NCBI GenBank assembly: GCA_018873245.2
Contig: JAEMBT020000006.1
Location: 6,345,855 to 6,409,854 of the forward strand
Reading direction: 5' to 3'
Length of the DNA stretch: 64,000 nt
Source of the DNA: Archegozetes longisetosus
Lineage: Eukaryota > Arthropoda > Arachnida > Sarcoptiformes > Trhypochthoniidae
Position 1 is the first letter of the stretch. Every line of letters starts with the position of its first letter. Made by a program: the position numbers and the translations under genes. Shown here in pieces: positions 50,365-62,913 of this stretch. Under the pieces are notes generated by a model. It did not search any database. It had not been told where the DNA came from and saw nothing but the letters and a program-made list of their open reading frames with translations.

Positions 50365-53147
50365 TTATGTAGAGGTTGGAACATAAAAGTGAGAGTTAGC
50401 ACAAGATATAACTACGTCTTCGTCAACTAATTTAGTTTTTGGCGACGTTAAGGACACTTTCATATCTTCTGAATGAGAATCTAAATCATAAGATTTCGAA
50501 ATTTGGTCCGTTTTATAAGACTCACTGTTACTGTTATTAACTGTATTCATACTATTAGCCATTTTCTGTTTCTGGTCTGCGAAACAATTGGAACACAAAT
50601 AATTGTTTTGTGAAGTGCCAAACATTTTACAGCCAGTATTGACACACAATGATGGGCTGGTATTCTCTGTGATCGAAACTGGATTTGATGTTATTGAAGA
50701 TGAAGTATTAGTTGTATATGAACTCTGGTTTGACTTTTTCTCTCTTTGTTGTCTCAAAAATCTGGCTCTCGCTGTGTTTAAATAGTTTCTTATCATTTCA
50801 TCATAATATGAATGGCGTCTATCTGTATGCAGAAGGGCAGCTATAATGGTATCGGAATCACAAACTGGATCGGTTTCGTCGTTCGTAAATGACTCTTTCT
50901 TGACATCAGAAGAATAGCTTTGAGCAGTTTTGATTTGATTTAAATTCAGTTTTCTATTGACAGATGTTTCGCTATTCTTACTTCTAAAAGAAGTGCCTCT
51001 TTTCGCTAAAGTTCCTAAATTTTTTTAATTCTTTTGCTCATTCTTCCGAGCGAACCAAAATGCTTGGTTATCATCAATATCTGTTTAGCGGCTCTAGTGC
51101 TGAAAGCTTTTGCTTTACTCATACCATTGCCGCCAACACTAGAAGCTGATGGAGCGTCAGAACAGCTGTCATCTGACTCGAAACTACTCGGGAGTGTTCG
51201 AGACTTCTCAAGAATTCCGATTTTAGAATTTCTCTTAGGGGTGCTTTTATCGATCAGCAAATCGGTTTCAGTCTTCGGATCTTTAATGAACGTCACATCA
51301 AAATATTGTTTCAATAATTTGAACTTTTCTTTTTCACTTAGTGTTAACTTTTTGACGATTTCATCAGTGAACTGCTGGTCCTTACTAAAGAGCTCTTCTC
51401 CCGGGTCGATAACGAACTGAAGAGGTAATATATTATGCTCGGAATCCATTAATGGTATGGCTGCGGGCGGTGGAGGTGGATCATTGTCAGCATAGGTCTC
51501 TTTATCCATTGAAACTAATGCTGAAAAATGAGCGGCATCTGAAACACAGAATTAAAGATTCTAATAAATCAGCAGTTCATTGGAAAATATACTGATAATA
51601 AGTCAATCGTATTGAAATTAATTTACCATAAGTTAAACAAAGTGGTGATTTCATTAAACTATCATCGGGACACTCCAATGGAAGGTAAATTCCACCGAAA
51701 GGTATTGGAAAAAATGCTTCGCCTGAAAAATTGGATATATTTCGAATCAATAAATGAATAGATGGGTATAAGTTGAATGAAAAACCTGTAATATCTTTGA
51801 GCATAGTGTCAGCAATCACTATAATAGGTCTTCTAAGAACATGTGCTAAGGCAAAAATGTGAATCTCTTCTAAACTTTCATAAACATGCGGTTGCAATTC
51901 ATCAAATGAATCATTCTTCTTTCCGCCATTGATTTCTGTACTTTTATTATCAATTTGAGCCCTGACTCTTGGTTCGGTTGAGGCCATTTTCAACAAACAT
52001 TCCCATTCCTGTCGCCATTCATGTTCTGTCAATTAAAAGTTTAACAAGTTTAACAAGTCGAAAATTACTAAATCAAATGAGTGTAATTTACCTGAAAAGA
52101 TGAGTCCTGCCTTGAAATTTTGAAAGTGGGTTTGCCACTTCCATCTTCTATAAAATGCTGCAGTATATGAACTGTTTGTCAATAAAGCGTGTAATGCTTT
52201 CCTCAGAGTGAGCCCGCGATCATGAAAGCCCCACATTCCTGAAAATTTATATAAAAACTCAAATTAGAACTCATAAAAACTTCAATTTCGAAAACCCAAT
52301 AAATCACATCTTGAACAAGTACTGATCATATCTAACCTAAAGAGGCGGCGTGTAATAAACAATTTCCGTCACCAGTTGTGGCCAATGGCCATAAATTCCG
52401 ACACAATCCTGACCACCAGTTCAGCCTTCCTGCAGATTCAAGAGAGACAAGCGTTGACTTTTCAATTAGGTCCTGTTCAAGAAATATTCTGAAGTCTTCG
52501 GGATGTATAGAAAGATCAGGTAAAGCGAACGTGAATTCTGGTGTTTCGAGAAAACTATTGGTATTTAATAAACGACTCCCACGACTAGAAGTTTTGAAGT
52601 CTTGTGCGAATTCATTGCGCGCTTTAAACACTAAATTCACATTATCTGTGGCTCTAGAAATGCCACGACTCAGCTTTGTGTTTGAATCATCGATTATATC
52701 ATTTGGAGAATCATCTGATTTAGAAATGGCTAGTTTTGAAGGCGAAGAATTATTCGAAGAATCGTTCGAACATTCAGACGAATGAGAAGATAATGATGGC
52801 TCCGAACTACACTTAATGGTCGCTATATGGTTGTGATTTTCAAATCTTGAGTTCTTATTCATTGAAGTATTCAAATAGTTGTTGATTTTAACATCATCTG
52901 TATTATTGATGATTGAATCGCATTCAATAAGACTATTGTGATTGAATTGATTCGAAGGCAATAACCCTTTCATAACATAATATGCGTTTAGGGCTGACTT
53001 CAAATCCCAACTGTGACCTTTAATTAGACAAAACATTGAAATTGATGTCCAAGTTATTTAATAATTTAACTCACATTCGAGTAAATCACGAGCAAATCCA
53101 GGATCAGTCGACGTCCGAGTAATGAATTCAGACAATACTCGATCCAT
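50365..53147 (-). CDS. OTUD7B: OTUD7/Cezanne-like OTU deubiquitinase with A20-type zinc finger (one-base frame break)
   Basis: Six exons on the minus strand: 53075-53147, 52337-53017, 52092-52238, 51786-52025, 51627-51722 and 50365-51538. The protein starts [20 protein letters not shown] (UBA-like). The OTU domain begins near 190 ([17 protein letters not shown] with catalytic C244, [42 protein letters not shown]) and ends with catalytic H416 in [12 protein letters not shown] basic region and a C-terminal A20 zinc finger follow (CVNTGC then CSNC; spacing C-x4-C-x11-C-x2-C). Cezanne enzymes prefer Lys11-linked ubiquitin chains and act in NF-kB and cell-cycle control. In the last exon the frame stops at an A7 run (51020-51026); one more A would restore the frame and give 803 residues matching the family across the join. 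Whether it is the OTUD7A or OTUD7B counterpart cannot be told; invertebrates usually have one gene. Confidence 0.9.
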
Positions 53148-54060
53148 TACTTATATCTCTCAACTTTTATTATACAACTAAACAATCGAAAATTAAGACT
53201 AATTAAAAGTTCAGCAGTTTCTAAACATTTATTTGCAATAAAATGACAAAAATGTTTATTTCTCTAAAAATATTTAAACAAAAAGTAGAGTAAAGCGATA
53301 AAAATATTGATAATTAAATGGAAAACAAGTATTTAATTACCAAATGAATCATTTGATTAATGACTTGGACTCGAAATTAGTCATTTGGTGAGTGAGACGG
53401 AGCAGTCAATATTTAGTTTGTACTAAACAATAGGATAATTGCGATTAGATCAAAAACGAATCATATTTATTTACTTAAATAGTTACGCATTAGAATTAGT
53501 TCCTAAACGTGTTATTTCAAATCATTATTATTTGTTGGTATACAGAGTGTATGTGTTGCCCATTCGCCAATCACACAATTTTCATATTGAGTTCAGTTAA
53601 AAAGTGTAGCGGTACTGAAGCTAGCAAAATATTCCACTATTGGATAAACATATACTCCCTGATACCTGAAATGTGTCTATATGAGAGCCGCTCCCAATAC
53701 TACTTCATGGACACAATTCAATGTTGTCTATCAATTACGTTACACGCTACTTTTATGCAAGACATTGGAATTTATTCTCATTGAAAGCTTGTTTTTATGC
53801 AAAAATACCACAAAACACAATACAATTCACTCAACAATTTTTTTCAAACTGATTTGGATTACAAAACTTTGACTTATTTTCATTCAGATTTTGGAGCAAA
53901 TAATTGATAATCGATTTGAATTAATTAACATAAATATAGCTATAATTATATTATAATTGAATAACATATTAATAAATTTATATAAAATCATATAATTTCT
54001 AGCAATATATCATTCATGTAAAGATTTATATAAATTAGAAAACTTTAGATCCCATTAATT
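53148..54060. other. Spacer between OTUD7-like start and XPOT stop
   Basis: About 0.9 kb of AT-rich sequence between two genes on the same strand. It should hold the OTUD7 promoter and XPOT 3' untranslated region. The open frame at 53509-53784 has no recognisable protein character. Confidence 0.65.
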
Positions 54061-57000
54061 TCATGTAACTTCGTTTTGCTTGAATTGTTGACAAAATGTC
54101 TTAAATGCACGTTTAGTTACCTTCAAATCAGAATCAATTAGTGCTTGAATTAACTCATTAGTATTGGAATAGTTTGGGAAATGTTGAGGAAAGAGTTGTG
54201 ACGATAGATATTGTGTAAACTCTTGAGTGCCTCGCGTTGATTGAACTGTCTTCAAGCATATGATACATTCATTGACTAATTGTGTGTCTTCGTTGTGACG
54301 AATTGGAGCCACAAAACAGGCTGGAATTATAGACTTGTAGATGAATTCTGCAAATTCGTTACTGCTCAAATTCTTCGGTTTGTCGATCGGCTTGATTTCA
54401 GTCGTATTCACAGGCGATGGACCAGCTTTCAGATAAAATTATAAAAACACAAATACAAATTTAGTCTCAGATCTCATTTAATCATTAATTTGCCACTCAC
54501 CATAAAATTCGACAAATTTTCTCAATATTTGAAAACAAATTCTTTGAGTGACTGGATCTGGAAAGTCAATTGAGCCCTGAAATACAGTCATTAGTATCTG
54601 CTCCGTAACAGGCACTTCTATCAAAGTGAAAAGATAAAATAGATTAGAACTAAATGTTAGATGCTGTTTTCAAAATCAGTGTTACTTTGCTTAAGCCAAA
54701 CTATTTGGTAGCTAGTAATTTGAATTTGGCTTTAGGTAAGCAAAATAACACTAATCAAAATATAATTGAATACCTAATCCAACAAATTGATCCATAATAT
54801 TGTTAGTGACAAGAACTGCTAAGAATGTGTAATAAGACTTTTGTAAAGCTAGTTTTTCATCGTTATTGAGAGTTGGAAGAGATATTATGTTAAAGAATGA
54901 TAAGATCAAAGGCAAGAATATTTGCTTAAAGAAAGGAGTCAAATCTCTTTGAAAAAGCCAAGAATGCTTGAATTTAGTGACCACTTGATTGATTAAAGGC
55001 ACAAATTCTTGAAGCGTTTTAGCGTTTAGCTGTTGATTAACAAGAAATAAGCTTTGAATGGCAGCAGGAAGCAGTGGCACGACATCACTTTCATCGAGAC
55101 AAACGATGAGTCGATGCAAGAATTGACGAGTCGATGATTGAATAGTGTAAAGTAATTCTTCATTCAGTCCAAGTGCTAAGGCTTTGACAAACAAATTGAA
55201 AGAATGCAAATAAATGTCTTGTACTCCAACTGACTTTATTGTCTGAACATTAGAGAAGGCTTTGGAGGTTCGAGCGGCCAGTGATATAAGATGTGCGATT
55301 CGATTGCAGTACTGTTTAACTAATTTATTAGAGTCCTCCGATTCATTCAGACTATTTTCCAATTTGTTTAGTGAAATCGTTTCGTTTTGAGCAGTTATTA
55401 GGGCTGACAATTTGGAACAAGTTTCTTCAAATTTATCCCAAATTGGCTGAATTAACAAGTTTTTTAACAAATATTGTTTTCTGCTTGAGTCAAAGTTTTG
55501 ATTAGATATGATGAGCACGGAAGCAGTTTCGTAAATTTGTAACTGATCATCAACAGTGATTGTATATCGAATTTCATCGAATATACTCAAGGCTTTAGAC
55601 TTTCCACTCATTGGTCCGTCCACTATGTCTTCTGATTCGTCTGGCATTATGTCAAGCTTTAAAAAGTCCTGAAGCCTTTTCAAGATATCTTCGGTAAAAC
55701 TTTGCTGCTTATCGTTTCCTTTGGATTTGATTTGAGATTTAACGAACTTATTGAAGAGATGCGCGACTTTGCTTCTCATTCTTGAACTCGAATTCTTAAA
55801 GCCTCGCTCGTCCAAAAATGAGATGAGAATTTGTGGGACTAAATAATTCAGATTATTGGCAAAAAACTTTTCATATCTTAGTATTAGATCAAAATAAATA
55901 GATTGAGTCGAGGAATGAGGATAAGTAGAAACTGAAGAAGTGATTAGAAGTTGAAGCAACATTTCTATTCTTTTACTGTCACTGATTATATTCAGATTTT
56001 CGCCTATCATATAGAAATAATACAGTGCTATTTCGATATCTGCAAAATTATAATTGTTTGCGCGCCAATTCATCAAAATTGGTTCAATTAGTTGAGTACA
56101 AACAAAGCTTATTACAATCGGCGAGTTCAAAAGCATTAAATTGTCGAACAGAACCTTACACGATTTACGAAATTCATCAAAATTTGACTCTTCCTCCAGA
56201 CTGAAATCATAATCAATAGGATATTTACACTTTTCAATAATAATGCGTAAGAAAATCAATAGCTTTTCCTCCAGTGTTTTGTCGAAAGTCGAGTTTTTAT
56301 CCGTTTTCGAAGACGTGTTTTTTATCCATTGAATATACTCTCTGGTGAACGGATGGATTTGAAGAGAAACTAAATTATTTTTATGAGATAAAAATTGGCA
56401 CAAAATCGCAAACTTGGATTCAATTGCACTGGAAACGTATGTCATCGCCTGAAGATCTTCCTCTGTATGTCCGTTCATGTCTGTATTATTTACACAATTT
56501 TTTGATTTCAACTTTTTAAAGGCTTCAATCAATTCAATGCCAATGGTGTTCATGAGTTTAGAGAATTTGATAACAAACAAAGAGTTGCCTTCACTTTCAT
56601 TTTTGGTGCACACGAGTGTCGTGTTGAAAATCTCCGCCAACTTCATCTTAATCGACTCAACACTCATGAACTGCTCGATTAACTGAGTTTTTGCCAATGA
56701 ATCCATACCTTTATGAAGAATGCCATTAAAACAATCAGTAACAGAACACCGGAATGTTTCGTTTGGAAATAAATTAAACAAGTTCGACATAATTGAATCG
56801 TTTGTTATCAAACTGATGTCAATCCACGCAACATAAGCACCGATCACTTCAAGACATAAACAAACAGTTGATGGAGATGTGTCGCGATAAGTGTTCTGTA
56901 AATTGCATTTAAAATCATCGAATCAAACATTCAAAAGAGAAATATATCAAATTTTACAAGAAAAATTAAATCAATATTTCATATTCTAATGGATATGTAA

Positions 57001-57945
57001 TATTCAAATGAATAGAAAGAATTAAGACTTAAACCGAAACTCACTATAATATTGAACCAAAACTGTGCTAATTCTAAAAGACACGTTTCCCTCATCACAT
57101 CTTTAATCAAAGTATTTCTTTCCATTTCCTTAAAAAAAAAAAAAATCAAAAAATTAGTACGTTTGAGAAGGGGTTAGTTTGAAAATGAAAAACCTTAGGA
57201 TTTCTGGGGATTTCTCTGTCGGCCACATCGGCATTGATTTGCAATAGAATACGAAGAAAGAGATCACAGCTTTTTTTATTATGACAAAGCGCTAGAATAT
57301 CACCGAAGAAACTGTTCCACTTTTGCTGAGGAAAGTCAATCAAGAAAACAGAGTTTACAATGTATGCAAATTTATTGAGAATATAATTCGATGAGAAGCC
57401 ATTCGACGAAAACCATTGGAATATGAATTGTCTCAATGCTATTCGATTTTCTTCACTATCAGTCGCGTACCTATTGGTTAGATAACGATTCAATAGATTC
57501 TCGCTTTCCAATAGTTACAATAAATTATTTTTGATTAAAATTTTAGATAAGAGTTAGATAAAAGCAAAATAAAGGTAAACAATGAAAATAAAGACTGAAA
57601 TCATGTGATGTTAGCTATGCAATGCTTTCAATGAATACCTCGTTTTTATATGATTTTCAATGACTTGAAGACAGAAAAAAGCAGCCGATTCGTCGATCGG
57701 TTGAGAACTGAGTAAACAATCGGCACACAATTTCCAACCGAATTCATCGCTTTTGAGTCTTTCGAAATACTCGAGTGCCTAATATGGGATTAAAGGAAAA
57801 AAAATCAATTAAAATTAACACAAATTGCAAACAAAATAACATATGAACGAAATTGATTCAATCAACAAAATCAATTGTAATTAACCTCTTTCTGAAGCGA
57901 GGCATCGCTTCTTAATGAAAAATTAGAAATAAGTCGTAGATCCAT
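54061..57945 (-). CDS. XPOT: Exportin-T, tRNA nuclear export receptor
   Basis: Seven coding exons on the minus strand give 1054 residues: 57886-57945, 57639-57778, 57194-57470, 57045-57128, 54774-56895, 54501-54617 and 54061-54425. Markers of the family in order: ALEYFERLKSDEFGWKLCAD near the N-terminus (importin-beta/exportin HEAT start), IGAYVAWIDISLITND, VSTYPHSS, YEKFF, RGFKNSSSRMRSKVAHLF, ASVLIISNQN, ASRTSKAFSN, SSTRQFLHRLIVCLDE, LQEFVPLINQVVTKFKHSWL, and the terminal segment FAEFIYKSIIPACFVAP. XPOT binds mature tRNA with RanGTP and carries it through the nuclear pore. It is somewhat longer than vertebrate XPOT (962) through insertions in the middle. The fifth exon alone carries two thirds of the protein. 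Intron borders are GT-AG and the summed frame is intact. Confidence 0.95.
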
Positions 57946-59281
57946 TTCGTCCTTCAATTAGTTCTTTACAAAAGAAGTACTTTTTTGGGTTAGAAATTGA
58001 CTCAATCGAGGATTTGGCATAACGTTTATATTTTCTATCATTTAAACGAAATATGTCTGAAAATAGCTTTTATTTTATAAGAGTTCAATGTTTTTAATTA
58101 AACATGTCGTCAATACGTTGATATGAAGTAAAATCAAATTAAATGCTTTACTGATGATTCGAATGCGTATACAATAATGGATTTGCGTTTGGTTTGCATC
58201 ACATTTGTTTCATTATTGACCACACGTTGTATTATCGAAACGCATTTTCGATACAATCGATTCATGCCTTTTCTGTTTGTTTTAGTGTCTAAGGCGGGGG
58301 TCTGAACCTCATAGCCTTAGCAACTGTTGCTAAGTCTTATCGTTGCCATCTCTTCTCAAGTTTCAAAAGTTAAAAACTTTTAATCCAAGCTCTGCTTTTC
58401 ATTAGAATTAGCTTACGTTAAATAACAGTAATTAATCTTATCAATTTTTGAGTAATGACCAGACACAACTTTCTAGGACTTGAAATAATCAAAAACAGGA
58501 TTTAAAAATGGGACTTTAAGTGAATTTTGTTCTGAAAGTATTGATAGGTCAAGGCTTGAGATAAATAAATACGAAAAACGTTCAAACTGCTCGAAAACGT
58601 GGAAAAGTAGACAGAAGTAGATAAAAATATAAAAATTTAAAGAAAACATAATTGAATCGAAGGATTTACTTTGAACTTGAAGTTTTAGTAGTTTTAATAA
58701 ATTTTTATTCAGTTTAATTTTAAGTTCAAACATATTTTCGTTCAGATGATCAAGAGTACAACCAACTTAGGTTTAATTCAAGAAAATTTCGTGTTCTTAG
58801 GATAAAATCGCAATCTATAGGATTTATTCGAGAAACAGGACTTATGGTAACATAAACGTGGACTCATTCTGATTAATAAATTTCTTGAAGCCTTATGGTT
58901 TTAATAACCAGATAGACAGGTTATACTATAAAGTGGTGCCTTTGGTTATGATTCATAAGCATCAAGTTGATTTGCGACCTTAACGTAAATTTCTTTGAAA
59001 AATTGAACACAAACATGGCACATAGCATTCAAATTACTTAAGGTTAGGTTAACTTCCGCTAAAACTCGTGGCTAGGTACAACTTCTACTATAGAGACTGT
59101 ACTGTATCATAAGAGTCGAAAAGTTGATTCTGATCATGAATCAGATCACAAACAGTCACATAATTATAAGTATCGAATGTTTTAATTTTTCCCAAATATT
59201 ACAAAAACTTGATAAGTGATACAAATGAGTCTTCAGGACATAAATTCATAGGTTGAATACGAGGTCATAAACCAATTAGAA
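57946..59281. other. Spacer between XPOT start and PWP2 stop
   Basis: About 1.3 kb, AT-rich, with both neighbours on the minus strand, so the XPOT promoter should lie at the left. A weak candidate inverted-repeat element lies at 58915-59099. No gene is recognised. Confidence 0.6.
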
Positions 59282-62078
59282 TTATTGGATTTCATCAGAT
59301 ATTTCTTCTTCGTCATATTCTATATCTGAATCTGAACCTGCATTTTTATCTTTATGTTGGGCTAAGATTTTGATGAATCTTAAAATATATTTATTATGTT
59401 CACAAATTTTACCGACGTCTTGGAAATGACGCGTTAAGTTCTGTTGCAAAAGCCGTAAAGTCGGAGTAATCACCTCAGAAGACATACTATTCTTGAGCGC
59501 ATTTCCATTTTGATATAAAATAATTTGACACCATTTTAAATAGAATTCAATATGTTGTGTGGACTCGAGCTCTATTGCGATGGAACGCAAGCACTTCTCG
59601 ACATAAGTCAGTGGAAAAGTAGCGCAAATAAAGCTTATTTCAGAGACAGGAACACTTTCGATAACTTCAACAATCAGTTTCTGTTCATTTAATTTAAGCG
59701 CTTGCATGAGTGCATCACAATATTGTTTGGAATTCAAAGAAGATCTGAGAGACATCGGTGTTATTGATGTTTCAAGTTGGTAGGGATCAAATGTGTTCGC
59801 ATTATCTAATGTGTAAGTTATTATTCCTTCAGTTGATGCGAAAGCAAATGTCCGCATCGTTGGCGAAAATTTGATGTCATAAACAGCTATTATTGGATTT
59901 ACCGAACGTGAACTGAAGTCATTTTTGGCGACTCCGGGCAATGAAATCGGAGCATAACTTGTATTTTCGTCTCTACTCTTAATTAATGATAAATTAAAGC
60001 CGAATTCGGCAATTTTTCTCTTGCTAATATAGTCGAACAGACCATCCATTGACAGATTACAAGTGATCGTGAACTTTTTGACTAATATTTTTTCCATTAC
60101 ATGATAAATACAGACATATCTTGACTTTCCAGCAGCTATAATATAAGTTCCGTCAACTGAATAATGCAATGTTGAAAAATATTTATCTTTATCTTTGACA
60201 ACATCTCGTTCATAATGAGATATTCCCAAATCATCCTTTCCTTCAATACCGACACCCAATTGTTCAGCTGTTCGTGGATCGAAGAAAGATATGTTTCCAT
60301 TAAGAGTCGATACAGCGAATTGATGTCCATCTCCTCTAAAAGCAATAGCGAGCGCATCACTTCCCAACTTGATGACTTCGCGAGTACATTTGGATCCTTC
60401 AAAAAGATCCCATATTCTTACGGTACAATCCCATGAACAAGAAACCAGAGTGTTTGATATTGGAGAGAACTTCAAACCAGAAACTGGAGCCTCATGTCCT
60501 TCAATAATAATTGAATTAAAATATTAAACTCAGTTCACTGTTATTGAAAATATTTGATATCATACCTGCAAGACATTCTAGCAATCTTCCCGTTTGTAGA
60601 GACCAAAGAAAAATTTCGAAGAAGTTATGAGCGCCCGAAGCGATAAAATCCCCACTCAACTGGTCAATTGCTAAACATATGAACTGCGCCGGTTTTGATT
60701 CTGAGGGCGCTGCAAGAGTTCGAAAATTACGATATCTATTCAAATCGAATGCCTTGACCGTGCCGTCCAATGAAGCAGATATCAGTACTTTTCCATTTTT
60801 TCCAGGAACAAACTCTACAGCAGTAACCGGTCCCTTATGTTCTTCAGTGAAAGTCGACACACAAAATCCGCTGAACATATTCCAGATCTTGATTTTTCCG
60901 TCAGACCCTCCACTTGCTAAAAGAGTTGCATCCGGAGAATAGGCAATACACTCGCATAAATTAGTGACACCCGTAGAATAGCCACTTTGCTTCAGAATGA
61001 ATGACTCGCTCTCCCACTCCCATACTATTAGTTGCGATTCAGAACTGATATCATTGTCGATATCAAACTTATTTCCCGAACTAATACTCGAACCAATTGC
61101 TATCCAATCACCAGAATTATTGACAGCAATACTACTGATCGATCCGTTGTTTGACAATTGAAGCGAATGTATTAAAGTAATGTCTGGCATCTCATAGAGC
61201 ATAAACGCGCCATTACTGAAACCAATTACTAGTAGTTTCATCTTGTTATGATAAGCAGCAGCTGTTAATTGAATCGATGATAAATTACTTTGCAAGTCAC
61301 TATTGAAATAATGAGCTTTTTCTTTTCGATAATTCAAAAATTTCTTTTCTTCGTTAGGTTTCAAGAGTTCATCTAAACTCGAATAATTTGACTCCCAAAT
61401 GAATAGTTGCCCGTTTCGACTCAAACTGTAAATATTCAACTCGTTGGGAGCATTGTTAGCGAAAAAGGTTGAGACAATCAGGTCTGAATGCCCGGACAAA
61501 CTGACAAATTTAGGCACATTTGTCATTTGGCGATCGATCGGATACACTTTAATTGTAAAGTCTTTGCTACCAATTAATAACAATCTTGAGTCATTACTCC
61601 ACGACAAACAATGTGTTTCATCAAAACTTGATTTAATTATTTTATGTATTTTGAAGGGCGAGAGTTGTCGACCTTTGCCTTTAATCGCATATCCCGGCGT
61701 CAGATATACCAAAACTTGATTCGAACCACAGACCGCGTAATATTTGCCATCGGGACTGAACTGCAAATCATTAATTTGTTCTCCAATTTGTTTAAATTCC
61801 TTTCTCTGTAGAACAGTGCCACTTATCAATGAAATCAAATAAAGATGTGTTTTTTCGGTTGAGGCCAACAATAGAGATGCGTTTGGATTAAGTGATAGAT
61901 TTGACAGATTATATTCGAGCTCAAGAGCGAGTGCTTCGCTTTTGCCATTCTTTAGATCATAAACAACTAATTTATTGCCGACTGGACTTATCAATCGGTT
62001 TCCATCAGGAAAGTATTGAAGAGTTCCCGAATTGTAGACCGAACCCAGCACATTGCCAAGTTTATACGAAAACCTCAT
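59282..62078 (-). CDS. PWP2: Periodic tryptophan protein 2, WD40 subunit of the SSU processome
   Basis: Two exons (60566-62078 and 59282-60498, intron 67 bp) give 909 residues, near the human length of 919. The start MRFSYKLGNVLGSVYNSG matches the family. Tandem WD40 units form a double propeller over about residues 10-640 (for example FSPDGKYYAVCGSNQVLVY, LSGHSDLIVSTFF, LLASGGSDGKIKIWNMFSGF, LISASLDGTVKAFDLNRYRN, LVSCSWDCTVRIWDLFEG). The C-terminal Utp12-type helical domain follows (ALMQALKLNEQKLIVEVIES, LLQQNLTRHFQDV) and the tail is acidic (SDSDIEYDEEEISDE). PWP2 belongs to the UTP-B subcomplex that joins U3 snoRNP in processing 18S pre-rRNA in the nucleolus. It is divergent from PEX11 with 562 bp between start codons. 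Confidence 0.97.
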
Positions 62079-62640
62079 TTCTATTATTTATTGAAATAAA
62101 ACTTAAGACACTTTGAACTATTTGTAAATATCTTTAAAACGATTTCATAATAAATTAAATAATTATAATTAAAAGATTAGTCTTTGAAAATATTGACAAA
62201 TGTGCTGAAGTCACGTGTGTTTCACATGCATTTAATGCTGGAATTTATACGATGGCTTACATTTGCGTTTCATAAATGTTTACATTGACTCAGGTCAATG
62301 GAAATGGAAAAATGATCATTTTTTCATCTTTTTAAATGTCTATCTTACTTGAATTTTGTCCAACTTTATTAAAATAATAGATAAAATCATAAATTGATTA
62401 TTGAGATTTAACTAGACGTTTGATTTAGGTGAAATGTTTAGAATAAATTGGAGTTAAATTACTAGTAATTAGATTGAAATTAGTCGAAAGCTGTGTTTAG
62501 GGATTTTCCCAGTTCATAACAAAATATTTGATGTGTTTATTTGAGTTGGCATTGAAAATAGTTAGTGATATCTTAAAATTAGATTGAATAGATATTAGAA
62601 AAAATCGATATTAAAATAATAAGTAATAATTGGATAGAAA
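62079..62640. other. Divergent promoter region between PWP2 and PEX11
   Basis: The two genes point away from each other from this 562 bp AT-rich segment, so it should hold both promoters. No specific factor site can be assigned. Confidence 0.6.
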
Positions 62641-62913
62641 ATGAGTTATAATATTGAATCAGTTATTCGATTTAATGCGCAAACAACTGGACGCGACAAA
62701 CTGTTCAGGTATTCCTATTTGTCATTATCTTGGTCTACTTTATTTATCAATATTTCGTTAATTTATTTTCACTTCAATTGTTTTTCCAAATCTATAGATT
62801 GTGTCAATACTCTTCTCGGCTTATTTGGGCTATTCTTGAGAAATATAAGCGAAACAATGACTCAATCAATAAGTTGAAAGATCTTGAGAACACTTTGAGT
62901 ACTTCCAGAAAAC
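62641..62913 (+). CDS. PEX11B: Peroxisomal membrane protein PEX11 (first two exons only)
   Basis: Exon 1 (62641-62708) encodes MSYNIESVIRFNAQTTGRDKLFR and exon 2 (62798-62913, acceptor CTATAG) continues LCQYSSRLIWAILEKYKR to LENTLSTSRK, with a donor GTAATT after the first base of the next codon. Order and residues match the N-terminus of PEX11 (FNAQTxGRDKxxRxxQY, then SxSRK), including the amphipathic helix that drives membrane tubulation. PEX11 promotes elongation and division of peroxisomes. The remaining exons, including the RKLFRLGK-type continuation and the C-terminal membrane segments, were not found before 64000; they probably lie past the window edge, beyond a long intron that also carries a hAT-like element. 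Which PEX11 paralog this is cannot be decided. Confidence 0.82.

Noticed and set aside
51016-51056. A 41-nt intron in OTUD7 explaining the frame break
   Set aside because: The donor GTTCGC is poor, the length is shorter than every other intron here, and the removed sequence matches conserved family residues; a homopolymer indel is simpler.
52378-52785. Plus-strand 135-codon open frame opposite OTUD7 exon 2
   Set aside because: It overlaps the coding exon in antisense; codon content mirrors the true gene.
53509-53784. Plus-strand 91-codon open frame between OTUD7 and XPOT
   Set aside because: It has no ATG start and no similarity that I recognise; probably chance.
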